A DNA stretch of 64,000 nt from Duncaniella dubosii. GTDB lineage: Bacteria > Bacteroidota > Bacteroidia > Bacteroidales > Muribaculaceae. The position numbers were made by a program, and so were the translations under genes. This document shows, piece by piece, positions 1 through 7,692 of this stretch (its first letter is position 1; each line of letters begins with the position of its first letter). The stretch spans positions 3,224,001-3,288,000 of the forward strand of contig NZ_CP039396.1 in assembly GCF_004803915.1 (NCBI RefSeq), written 5' to 3'. The notes beneath the pieces are model-generated. The model searched no databases, was not told the DNA's origin, and saw only the letters and a list, made by a program, of their open reading frames with translations.

Positions 1-1178
1 CCAAGAGAGGTCTTGCCTACGCCGGGCGCACCGACAAGGCATATAATAGGCGAACGGCCTTCCGGCGTATTCATCATAACCGCAAGCTGTTCGAGTATGC
101 GTTCCTTTACTTTTTCAAGACCATAGTGGTCCTCGTCAAGAATCCTTTCGGCCGCCTGAAAATCGGTATCAAGTTCCGAATACTTTCCCCACGGGAGATC
201 CGTCAGCAATTGCAGATAGGAATATTGAACCGAATAGTCGGGGCTTTGCGGATTAAGTCTGCGCAGTTTTTCAAGCTCCTTGCCGAAAGTACGCATTACA
301 GACTCCGGGAGGTCTATTTTCTTTGCTTTTTCTTCAAGAGTCCTGCAATCGTCATCATCGCCATATAGCTCTTCGCGGAGCACTTCAAACTGGTGTTGGA
401 GGAATGCGTTGCGCTGCTGTTCGTCAATGTTGCGACGAGCCTTGCGATGGACATCCGCACGTATCTCAGCCATCTCTTCGCTGTGAGCGAGATGTGAGAG
501 AAGCAACTGTGCGCGATCTTTCATGCGATTCTTGCGCAAAAGCTCGATTTTCACTTCAGGAGTGAACGGCGAATGTGTCGATATGATATTTATAAGGAGT
601 TGCGGACTTGGAATATTCTCGATGTTGAATGCAAGATCCGACATCTTCTCGTTGCCGGCATGTAGAATGTTGAGCGTCGTCTGTCGTATGTCGTCAACGA
701 GTGCAATGAACTCCTTATCGCTTTGACGCGAAGAGCTTTCTCGAACAGACTTTACCTGCGCGGCAAGTGCGCCGGGTATATGGCGGCCTTCAGCCATTCC
801 CGTAATCTTGATTTTTTCTCTTGCCGAAAGTATTGCTGTATGAGTGCCGTCTGGCAAATCGAACGTCTTCAATACGTCAGCCACAACACCATATTCATAA
901 AGGTCTTCCAGCCCCGGATGTTCAGTCGAAGCCTCCCGCTGACAGAATATACCGACAGGGATATGATTTTCAGCAGCCGCTGCGGCTGTCATTACCGACG
1001 CATCTCGTGCAAGAGTAATCGGGAAAGTGACACCCGGGAACAACACGAGGTCACGCATGGCAATTATGGGGAGGTCGTTGAAATCGGGTGTCGGACGCTC
1101 TGCCGGTACACCTATGTCAATCTGTCCGACCGACACTATTTTTGTGCTGTCTTCTTTCATCTCTGAGTTATTGTGCAT
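1..1178 (-). CDS. lon: Lon protease (endopeptidase La), N-terminal part, cut by window start
   Basis: ATP-dependent serine protease that degrades misfolded and regulatory proteins in the cytoplasm. I translated the minus strand by hand. It opens with a short charged leader and then the Lon substrate-binding domain (IIAMRDLVLFPGV near residues 40-52), a long helical region, and the start of the AAA+ domain. The Walker A motif GAPGVGKTS is read at the very edge of the window. About 392 residues are present; the rest of the ATPase and the Ser-Lys protease domain lie outside. The start at 1178 gives MHNNSEMKE; an in-frame ATG at 1160 is an alternative. The identification rests on domain order and the Walker motif and is firm. 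Confidence 0.93.
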   Translation of the reverse strand, partial: MHNNSEMKEDSTKIVSVGQIDIGVPAERPTPDFNDLPIIAMRDLVLFPGVTFPITLARDASVMTAAAAAENHIPVGIFCQREASTEHPGLEDLYEYGVVADVLKTFDLPDGTHTAILSAREKIKITGMAEGRHIPGALAAQVKSVRESSSRQSDKEFIALVDDIRQTTLNILHAGNEKMSDLAFNIENIPSPQLLINIISTHSPFTPEVKIELLRKNRMKDRAQLLLSHLAHSEEMAEIRADVHRKARRNIDEQQRNAFLQHQFEVLREELYGDDDDCRTLEEKAKKIDLPESVMRTFGKELEKLRRLNPQSPDYSVQYSYLQLLTDLPWGKYSELDTDFQAAERILDEDHYGLEKVKERILEQLAVMMNTPEGRSPIICLVGAPGVGKTSL

Positions 1179-1247
1179 CTGTTGTGTTCATGTTGACCAA
1201 ACGGAGCCGACCAAGATTCCTAAACCCGTCGATAGATTCAACCTACA

Positions 1248-1268
1248 AATCTGTCAATATGACAGATT
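1248..1268. promoter_or_regulatory. Perfect inverted repeat in the lon leader, possible operator
   Basis: The arms AATCTGTCA and TGACAGATT (9 bp, perfect) flank a 3-base centre ATA. The repeat lies between the putative lon -7 element and the lon start codon, where a repressor could block transcription. The compact, AT-rich, dyad-symmetric form resembles a dimeric regulator site rather than a terminator. The cognate regulator is unknown; a stress regulator would be plausible for lon, but that is inference. Confidence 0.45.
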
Positions 1269-1312
1269 GAGAAAAATTGGCCTTCGACAGGCCGTTTGGC
1301 AAAACGCGACCC

Positions 1313-1320
1313 CAAAGTTA
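1313..1320 (-). promoter_or_regulatory. Putative lon promoter, -7 element TAACTTTG
   Basis: Read on the minus strand the site is TAACTTTG, an exact match to the Bacteroidetes -7 consensus TAnnTTTG. Transcription would start near 1307 and give a leader of about 130 bases that includes the inverted repeat at 1248-1268. No clear -33 element was checked. Confidence 0.5.
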
Positions 1321-1611
1321 ATTATTTTTCCTCAATTAATCCCAATCGCCACTCCCCTATTTTAATTAGCGATGTCATCAGCTATCAAAACGAACTACTT
1401 GTCTGCCTTGAATATTCTTCGCATGTAATTACTTAACATATTTTAACTTAATAACATTTTGATTCCAACCAACTCCAATGGCTTACAATATGTCTGCAAC
1501 GCCCGCAGCTTTTTAACAAATTTTCAGCCTTCCGTCCACAAACCATTCCTATGTTATAAAGATGTGTTTTAAAGCAACATTATACAATTAGGATTTTTAA
1601 AAATTAAAATA
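1321..1611. other. Non-coding stretch between the lon promoter and the small RNA candidate
   Basis: This AT-rich sequence holds no convincing reading frame. I see nothing in it beyond the promoters on its two edges. Confidence 0.5.
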
Positions 1612-1619
1612 TAACTTTG
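1612..1619 (+). promoter_or_regulatory. Promoter -7 element of a small RNA candidate
   Basis: The sequence TAACTTTG followed by C matches the Bacteroidetes TAnnTTTG element exactly. The predicted start is near 1626, just at the base of a long hairpin, and a strong terminator follows about 145-175 bases later with no open reading frame between. Confidence 0.55.
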
Positions 1620-1625
1620 CATCAA

Positions 1626-1803
1626 CATCACGGAGCGCAATGCTCAAAAACATTTTAAGTAAAACAATTCGCGCCGTGGTGTTAACAAAGCTCTCAACCC
1701 AAATCAAGAGACATTTGCATTATTAGACATTTATAAATCCACTGACGTTAAGTACTATGTGTAAGCAGCGAAGGATGACCGTGAGGCCACCCTTCGTTTT
1801 TTT
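1626..1803 (+). ncRNA. Candidate structured small RNA, about 180 nt
   Basis: This is a stand-alone transcription unit: an exact -7 promoter element, then about 180 bases with no plausible coding frame, then an intrinsic terminator with seven T residues. The 5' part can form a hairpin whose 10-bp stem pairs AACATCACGG (1624-1633) with CCGTGGTGTT (1674-1683), with one G-U pair and a loop of about 40 bases. Size and isolation fit a regulatory RNA; a 6S-like RNA or one of the computationally described Bacteroidales RNA motifs is possible, but I could not confirm either. It is not a tRNA, rRNA or obvious tmRNA. Confidence 0.5.
1769..1803 (+). terminator. Intrinsic terminator of the small RNA candidate
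   Basis: The arms CGAAGGATGACC and GGCCACCCTTCG close a GTGA tetraloop, with ten pairs out of twelve, and seven T residues follow. This is a strong factor-independent terminator on the plus strand. No gene precedes it other than the RNA candidate. Confidence 0.75.
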
Positions 1804-1906
1804 ATTGCCACAAATTTAGGATTCGCGGATCTACATGAATGTTCCCGGCCTTCAGCGAAACATATCGAGACTTTTCACTGCATAAACCGGCATGCTAAAA
1901 ATCAAA

Positions 1907-3373
1907 TTACAATATAGGGCTCAACAGACGGCAAAGCGATTCCTGAAATTTTCTTTTGCCGTCACGGCGATTCCATTCCGAAAGCTTCAACTTGACACAC
2001 TCTTTGGCATCTTCCTCGAAATTTTTTGTAAGTATTCTATTTGTCTCGGGAGAATACATGACCACATTTTCCTCAAAATTATGTTCGAGGCTACGGAAAT
2101 CAAAATTGGTCGAACCGAGTGTCGAAAAATCATCGTCAACAATCAACACCTTGGCGTGGAGCATTCCGGCATCATAGAGATAGACTTTCACTCCGGCCAG
2201 CAGACATTCCTCTATATAACTATGTGAAGAATATGTCAGCACACGCGAGTCAGACCGCATAGGCATCATCACCCTGACATCGACACCTGCAAGCGCAGCA
2301 CTCTCAAGCGCTTTCAACAAGCCCTCGCTTGGCAGGAAGTAAGGAGTCTGAAGCCACACGCGACGACGAGCCGATGAAATAGCCTTGTAGAATAGCAACG
2401 TCATATTCCCCCAACGGTCATTAGGCCCGGATGCAAGAACCTGAAGAGTAACATTTCTCACTCCTTCATGCCACACAGCTTTGTCAGATCCGACCGGATC
2501 ACACAAAAGATCGTGGCCCATGAACTTCCAGTCAACGGCAAAATGATACTGCAAAGCCGCAACACACGGCCCGGTAATACGCGCAGCCGTGTCGCGCCAT
2601 TTGCCCAATGCCCCGCCGGAAACATATCTTTCAGCAACGTTCATCCCTCCTATATATCCAACCTTGCCGTCAATGACCACTACTTTACGATGATTACGCC
2701 AGTTAAGACGGTTTACATGCGAAGGAAACGACAGACGGAAAAACGAGTGGACCTCCACTCCATTTTCTTTCATGCGCTGAAAAAAGTCGCGACGACGTGC
2801 ATCAAAGGAGCCGATATAATCATAAATAACCCTTACTTTGACACCTGCGCGGGCACGTTCGATCAAAATGTCACGCAATTCTCGGCCAATGCTGTCACAC
2901 GCTATGATGTAGAATTGCAGATTGATGTATTCCCGCGCATTTCGGAGGTCATCGAAAAGAGCTTTGAAATGACGCTCGCCACTGTTGAAAATCATTACGT
3001 CGTTACCCGTATAAAGGTTTGCCCCTCCTATACTGTAGGCAAGCCTGATGCGCTGACGATTTTCAACGGTCAACTGACGGTCGAGCTTCGGCAACGGCTG
3101 CGTGCCCTCGTGTTTAAGAAGTTTCCGTCGGTTACGGCGCGAAATCATACGCACGTTACGTATACTGCGACCGAATACAAAATAGAGTATCACTCCACCG
3201 ACCGGGAATAACAGCAGAGCCATCACCCATCCCAACGTTTTCAATGGATTGCGGTTCTCGCTTATGACAACCACTATCACACACAGAATCATCACAACAT
3301 AGCCAATCCCCAACCCCCACCAAAGGCCGGTCCAGCTCAGACTTATAAATTCACTTATAAACACGTAGTGCAT
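1907..3373 (-). CDS. cls: Cardiolipin synthase (phospholipase D family)
   Basis: Transfers a phosphatidyl group between two phosphatidylglycerol molecules to make cardiolipin in the inner membrane. The 488-residue product has two N-terminal membrane segments (about residues 17-37 and 46-67) and two PLD catalytic HKD motifs: H228-R-K230 with D235, and H406-A-K408 with the following IVDDD. Length and layout are those of bacterial Cls enzymes. The start at 3373 places the first membrane helix at the N terminus and lies 57 bases below a good promoter. It is transcribed away from nadE. Function is assigned by family; related PLD-type synthases with other head-group specificity cannot be excluded. 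Confidence 0.93.
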   Translation of the reverse strand: MHYVFISEFISLSWTGLWWGLGIGYVVMILCVIVVVISENRNPLKTLGWVMALLLFPVGGVILYFVFGRSIRNVRMISRRNRRKLLKHEGTQPLPKLDRQLTVENRQRIRLAYSIGGANLYTGNDVMIFNSGERHFKALFDDLRNAREYINLQFYIIACDSIGRELRDILIERARAGVKVRVIYDYIGSFDARRRDFFQRMKENGVEVHSFFRLSFPSHVNRLNWRNHRKVVVIDGKVGYIGGMNVAERYVSGGALGKWRDTAARITGPCVAALQYHFAVDWKFMGHDLLCDPVGSDKAVWHEGVRNVTLQVLASGPNDRWGNMTLLFYKAISSARRRVWLQTPYFLPSEGLLKALESAALAGVDVRVMMPMRSDSRVLTYSSHSYIEECLLAGVKVYLYDAGMLHAKVLIVDDDFSTLGSTNFDFRSLEHNFEENVVMYSPETNRILTKNFEEDAKECVKLKLSEWNRRDGKRKFQESLCRLLSPIL

Positions 3374-3429
3374 AATCTTGTGTGGTTCTGTAAAGCAACC
3401 TGTAAGGTCATTTTAGGCTTGCTTGTCCG

Positions 3430-3460
3430 CAAAGTTAACTCATTCCACCAACTTTATCAA
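3430..3460 (-). promoter_or_regulatory. Promoter of the cardiolipin synthase gene
   Basis: On the minus strand, TAACTTTG (3430-3437) matches TAnnTTTG exactly, and TTG (3458-3460) lies 20 bases upstream at the expected -33 spacing. The start codon is about 57 bases downstream. Confidence 0.6.
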
Positions 3461-3519
3461 CACAACTTTGACAAAAATCAAGAAATTATTCATAATTTCG
3501 TACTCCCTTCTCCCCATCG

Positions 3520-3547
3520 GCCCTATAACATTATAAATTTATAGGGC
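3520..3547. promoter_or_regulatory. Inverted repeat upstream of nadE
   Basis: Perfect 9-bp arms GCCCTATAA and TTATAGGGC are separated by 10 AT-rich bases, 43 bases before the nadE start codon. There is no T run after it, so an operator or a leader hairpin is more likely than a terminator. An NAD-biosynthesis regulator would be a logical ligand, but this is inference. Confidence 0.4.
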
Positions 3548-3590
3548 ATGTCTGTACTCTCATTTTTATCAATCTCTAAACCCAGCAACA

Positions 3591-5519
3591 ATGCACTCAG
3601 GTTTTCTCCGCATAGCCGCAACAGCGCCTACCGTACGTGTCGCTGATGTCGATTTCAACCTTTCACAAATTAAAGCCAAACTTGCCGAGCTCGATAAAAT
3701 CGGCGTAGAAGTCGCCGTATTCCCGGAAATGTGTCTGACGGCCTACACCTGCGCCGATCTTTTCCATAATTCGACACTCATCAATGCTGCAAACCGTGCG
3801 CTTCTCAACCTTCGCGATTATTCACGCACACTCAATCTGCATTTTGCCGTCGGGCTGCCGGTAAGCCATGCAGGCGCACTCTATAATTGTGCGGCATTCA
3901 TCCGCAACGGACGCGTAAACTTCGTGGCTAAAACCTATATACCAAACTACAATGAATTTTATGAACGCAGATGGTGGCGGCCTCTTCCTTTCGGGAAAAC
4001 AGAGACCGTAGACATTCTTGACGAACAGTTCGAGATGTCGACAGGACGCATATTCAATTCGCATGGTGCAAAGGTCGGCATTGAAATCTGTGAGGATCTG
4101 TGGGTTCCCATTCCTCCGTCATCACGCCTTGCAATGGCCGGAGCGCAGGTAATCCTCAATCTGTCAGCATCTGATGACCTAATAGGCAAATACGCATACC
4201 TCCAGTCACTTTTACGACAGCAGTCGGCCCGTTGCCTGTGCGCATACGTATATGCAGGAGCCGGATGGGGCGAATCGTCGACTGACCTTACGTTTGACGG
4301 CAAAGCGATTATCGCAGAAAACGGCACTATATTAAAAGCCAACGAGCGCTGGAATCCGGCAGACAACACCTCGATTGCCGATGCTGACATCGAGGCTCTT
4401 GACCGGGACAGGCTCCACATGACAACATTTGCAGATTGTGCTGAAGCCGAATGTAACGGCATTGAAACAGAACCTGTCGCCAAGAATTCCGATACATCCG
4501 ACCTCTCAGACAACCAACCCGCTCTGCTACGATATATTGATCCGCATCCGTTTGTCCCGGCAAGCGACGAAGCCAGACGCGAACGTTGTGAAGAAATAAT
4601 CAACATTCAGGTAGCCGCATTGGCCAGACGTCTTGATGCCATCAATTGCAAGACACTTACCGTCGGTATTTCAGGTGGACTTGATTCAACACTTGCGCTC
4701 CTTATCGCCGCACGGACGTTTGACCGTCTCAAGCTTGACCGAAAGGGTATTATAGGCGTGACAATGCCGGGATTTGGAACGACAAACCGCACACACACCA
4801 ACGCCGTGGAACTGATGGATGGTCTCGGTGTCTCTTCCCGTGAGATTTCAATCGCACCGGCCGTGATCCAACATTTCAAAGATATAGACCATGATCCGTC
4901 AGTACACGACGTGACCTACGAAAACACACAGGCCCGCCAGCGCACACTCCTGCTGATGGACATCGCCAACCAGACCGGTGGTATCGTCCTCGGCACAGGC
5001 GACCTTTCAGAACTTGCCTTAGGCTGGGCGACATATAACGGTGACCACATGTCCATGTATGGTGTAAATGCCGGAGTACCCAAAACTCTCGTCAAATACC
5101 TTGTCGGATATTTCGCCAATGAAGCTCCGAAGAATTCAACCGTACGCAGATGCCTCCTTGACATAATCGATACTCCCATCAGTCCGGAATTGATTCCCGC
5201 TGACAGCCACGGAAACATCAAACAGAGAACCGAAGACCTCGTCGGCCCCTACGAACTCCACGACTTCTTCCTTTATTATACACTCCGTTTCGGATTCACA
5301 CCTGAGCGAATCTATCTTCTTGCACGTCATGCGTTCTCTAAAGAGCAGTATACCGATGAAGTAATTCGCCACTGGCTCGCCACATTCTTCCGTCGCTTCT
5401 TCAGCCAGCAATTCAAGCGCTCGTGTCTGCCGGACGGCCCTAAGGTCGGTTCAGTGTGCCTGTCGCCCCGCGGCGACTGGCGAATGCCATCCGACGCATC
5501 GTCCGCATTGTGGAGATAA
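3591..5519 (+). CDS. nadE: Glutamine-dependent NAD+ synthetase
   Basis: Makes NAD+ from nicotinic acid adenine dinucleotide, ATP and glutamine, the last step of NAD synthesis in the cytoplasm. The 642-residue protein has an N-terminal nitrilase-type glutaminase domain (about 5-280) with the catalytic triad E46, K114 and C167 (motif GIEICEDLWVP), and a C-terminal synthetase domain with the ATP pyrophosphatase P-loop SGGLDST at 361-367 and the downstream GTGDLSELALGW motif. Length and fused layout are typical of glutamine-dependent NadE. The start at 3591 leaves the expected glutaminase N terminus. The symporter gene follows after 21 bases, so the two may be cotranscribed. Confidence 0.97.
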   Translation: MHSGFLRIAATAPTVRVADVDFNLSQIKAKLAELDKIGVEVAVFPEMCLTAYTCADLFHNSTLINAANRALLNLRDYSRTLNLHFAVGLPVSHAGALYNCAAFIRNGRVNFVAKTYIPNYNEFYERRWWRPLPFGKTETVDILDEQFEMSTGRIFNSHGAKVGIEICEDLWVPIPPSSRLAMAGAQVILNLSASDDLIGKYAYLQSLLRQQSARCLCAYVYAGAGWGESSTDLTFDGKAIIAENGTILKANERWNPADNTSIADADIEALDRDRLHMTTFADCAEAECNGIETEPVAKNSDTSDLSDNQPALLRYIDPHPFVPASDEARRERCEEIINIQVAALARRLDAINCKTLTVGISGGLDSTLALLIAARTFDRLKLDRKGIIGVTMPGFGTTNRTHTNAVELMDGLGVSSREISIAPAVIQHFKDIDHDPSVHDVTYENTQARQRTLLLMDIANQTGGIVLGTGDLSELALGWATYNGDHMSMYGVNAGVPKTLVKYLVGYFANEAPKNSTVRRCLLDIIDTPISPELIPADSHGNIKQRTEDLVGPYELHDFFLYYTLRFGFTPERIYLLARHAFSKEQYTDEVIRHWLATFFRRFFSQQFKRSCLPDGPKVGSVCLSPRGDWRMPSDASSALWR

Positions 5520-5540
5520 TATCTTAAACCAGAACACATC

Positions 5541-6716
5541 ATGAAAAAACTCGGTCTGTTACCCCGGATATTAATAGCCATCGTCCTCGGCATAGCCATT
5601 GGATATATTTCCCCGATGTGGTTTGCCCGAATAATGGCCACCTTCAATACAATCTTTTCCCAGTTCCTCGGATTCATGATTCCGATGATAATAGTCGGAT
5701 TCGTAGCTCCGGCAATCGCAGATATTGGCGGGCGGGCGGGCAAACTGCTCGTAGTCACGGCCGCAATAGCCTATATCGCGACATTCTTCGCAGGAATCCT
5801 CTCCTATCTCACAGGCACTCTGTCTTTCCCATCTCTTATCGGAGGAGAACAGGGAATGGCTCTGCTCGGTGACACCTCGAAAGTATTGCCGTTTTTCAAT
5901 ATCGAAATGCCTCCGCTAATGACCGTTATGACGGCACTTGTCTTTGCCTTTATGTTCGGACTTGGCATGGCATTTGTCAAAGGAACTGTACTTCGCAAAG
6001 GTTTTGACGAGCTACGTGACATCGTTTCGAAGACAATCGACACCGCAATTCTTCCGCTCCTCCCCTTCTATATCTTCGGAATTTTCCTGAACATGACCTT
6101 GGAAGGACAGGTCGAAATGATACTGAAATGTTTCGTAAAGATTATAGTTATCATCTTTATACTTCATGTATTCATTCTTGTGCTGCAATATTGCATCGCA
6201 TCACTGTTCGCACGCAAAAACCCGTTTTCAATGTTGCGGACAATGCTTCCGGCATACTTCACAGCACTCGGGACACAATCGTCGGCTGCAACAATACCGG
6301 TAACGCTACGACAGGCCATCAAAATGGGAGTAAGCGAAGACATCGCAGGATTCGTAATTCCGCTATGCGCCACTATCCACATGAGCGGCAGCACTCTAAA
6401 AATAGTCGCATGCGCCCTCGCGCTTATGATCATGCACGACCAGCCACATGACTTGGGACTCTTCTGTCATTTCATCGGCATGCTCGGTATTACCATCATC
6501 GCAGCGCCCGGCATTCCCGGAGGAGCTATAATGGCATCTATAGGTCTGCTGCAATCAATTCTCGGATTCGACGAACAGATGGTAGCTCTAATGATCGCGC
6601 TCTACATTGCAATGGACAGTTTCGGAACTGCATGCAATGTCACCGGCGACGGCGCGATAGCTGCGATAATCGACCGCATCTTTACACCCAACAAGTCCAT
6701 AACCGCCAACAGATAG
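5541..6716 (+). CDS. Dicarboxylate/amino acid:cation symporter (DAACS family)
   Basis: Inner-membrane secondary transporter that takes up a dicarboxylate or amino acid (for example glutamate, aspartate or serine) with sodium or protons. The 391-residue protein is almost wholly hydrophobic with about eight membrane segments. It carries the serine-rich re-entrant loop GTQSSAATIPVT (around 244-255), the HMSGSTLK stretch in the place of the family's NMDGT motif, and the C-terminal NVTGDGA motif. The substrate cannot be read from sequence. It begins 21 bases after nadE on the same strand. Length is near that of SstT/GltP members. Confidence 0.85.
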   Translation: MKKLGLLPRILIAIVLGIAIGYISPMWFARIMATFNTIFSQFLGFMIPMIIVGFVAPAIADIGGRAGKLLVVTAAIAYIATFFAGILSYLTGTLSFPSLIGGEQGMALLGDTSKVLPFFNIEMPPLMTVMTALVFAFMFGLGMAFVKGTVLRKGFDELRDIVSKTIDTAILPLLPFYIFGIFLNMTLEGQVEMILKCFVKIIVIIFILHVFILVLQYCIASLFARKNPFSMLRTMLPAYFTALGTQSSAATIPVTLRQAIKMGVSEDIAGFVIPLCATIHMSGSTLKIVACALALMIMHDQPHDLGLFCHFIGMLGITIIAAPGIPGGAIMASIGLLQSILGFDEQMVALMIALYIAMDSFGTACNVTGDGAIAAIIDRIFTPNKSITANR

Positions 6717-6858
6717 ACAATATGCCTTTAAAATCAGCATATTATGAAAATATTTAATTTTTATTGTAACTAATCAGCGATTTTTTCGTCTTATATATAG
6801 AAACGTTAACAATTAGGGCTCTCAAAAGAACGTTAAATTAACGCAAAACCATATTATA

Positions 6859-7599
6859 ATGATGAAAAAATCGCTTATCTCTTTTCTGTTCCTTTTCTTG
6901 GGATTAGGACTTTTATCCTTGTCAGCTGAAACACGAATCGTCAACATACGCCAGCCGTTCTCGGAACTTGACGCAAGCGCCGGAGTAAAGATTGTTTACC
7001 AGCCGGGCAACCGCAACAACCCTACGGTTAAAATTTCAGGTGATTCAAAACGCATCGCGAATGTAGATGTCCGCATAAGCGGGAAGACACTTAAGATATC
7101 GCCCAAACGAGACCAACGCGGAAACCGCAACGGAAGCCAGATCAAAGGCGTTATCGTCACCGTAAACGCCCCTATGGTAAATAATATTGATGTATCATCG
7201 GGCGCATCTGTCAGATGCGATGTGCCGATTTCAATCGCTTCACGCAAAATGGAATTTGACGCGTCATCCGGAGCATCAATCTCATTTGCTGCTGTAGATT
7301 GCAGCAAGATTGAACTTGACGCATCTTCGGGCGCCGGAATCAGCATTAAGAAATTAAAAGCCAATAAGGCAGAACTCGACGTATCGTCAGGAGCAGGTAT
7401 AAGCGTCAACAATGTTTCCACCGCCTCTATTGAATGCGACGCATCATCAGGCGGCTCTATCAAACTTGCAGGCATTTCTACCAAAGGTTCGTTCTCAGCC
7501 TCAAGCGGCGGCTCTATAAAAGCCTCAGGTCTTTCAGTCCGCAATTCGAAAGTAGACAAGTCAATCGGCGGCTCAATCCGCGTAAACTCACAGGATTAA
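6859..7599 (+). CDS. GIN-domain (DUF2807) exported protein with 20-residue repeats
   Basis: Exported envelope protein of unknown function, 246 residues. An N-terminal signal peptide (about 1-23) is followed by a head GIN domain (DUF2807), a right-handed beta-helix-like fold named for Bacteroidetes adhesin-type proteins. From about residue 115 the motif D-A/V-S-S-G-A/G recurs every 20 residues at least four times (for example DASSGASISF, DASSGAGISI, DVSSGAGISV), as expected for stacked rungs. It is preceded by a 142-base gap and stands alone on the plus strand. A second, more divergent GIN protein lies at 9211-9909. Cell-surface or periplasmic location is inferred from the signal peptide. Confidence 0.8.
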   Translation: MMKKSLISFLFLFLGLGLLSLSAETRIVNIRQPFSELDASAGVKIVYQPGNRNNPTVKISGDSKRIANVDVRISGKTLKISPKRDQRGNRNGSQIKGVIVTVNAPMVNNIDVSSGASVRCDVPISIASRKMEFDASSGASISFAAVDCSKIELDASSGAGISIKKLKANKAELDVSSGAGISVNNVSTASIECDASSGGSIKLAGISTKGSFSASSGGSIKASGLSVRNSKVDKSIGGSIRVNSQD

Positions 7600-7623
7600 A
7601 ATATCCCCACAAATTAAGACAAG

Positions 7624-7670
7624 AGCGGGACATCCGGATTTGCAACATCAATCGGCCGGAATGTCCCGCT
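7624..7670. terminator. Hairpin between convergent GIN and flippase genes
   Basis: The arms AGCGGGACATCCGG and CCGG-A-ATGTCCCGCT pair over 14 bp with one bulged base. The hairpin lies between the ends of two convergent genes. There is no long T tract on either side, so it may end transcription from both sides with Rho or by a stable 3' structure. Confidence 0.6.
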
Positions 7671-7692
7671 AATCTATACTATCCTCACAGGA

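Noticed and set aside
2468..3211. 247-codon plus-strand frame inside the cardiolipin synthase gene
   Set aside because: The minus-strand frame has both HKD motifs and membrane helices. The plus-strand product has no recognisable domain and no promoter, so it is a shadow.
6996..7559. 187-codon minus-strand frame opposite the GIN gene
   Set aside because: It arises from the repetitive DNA of the GIN rungs read backward. It has no signal, domain or promoter.
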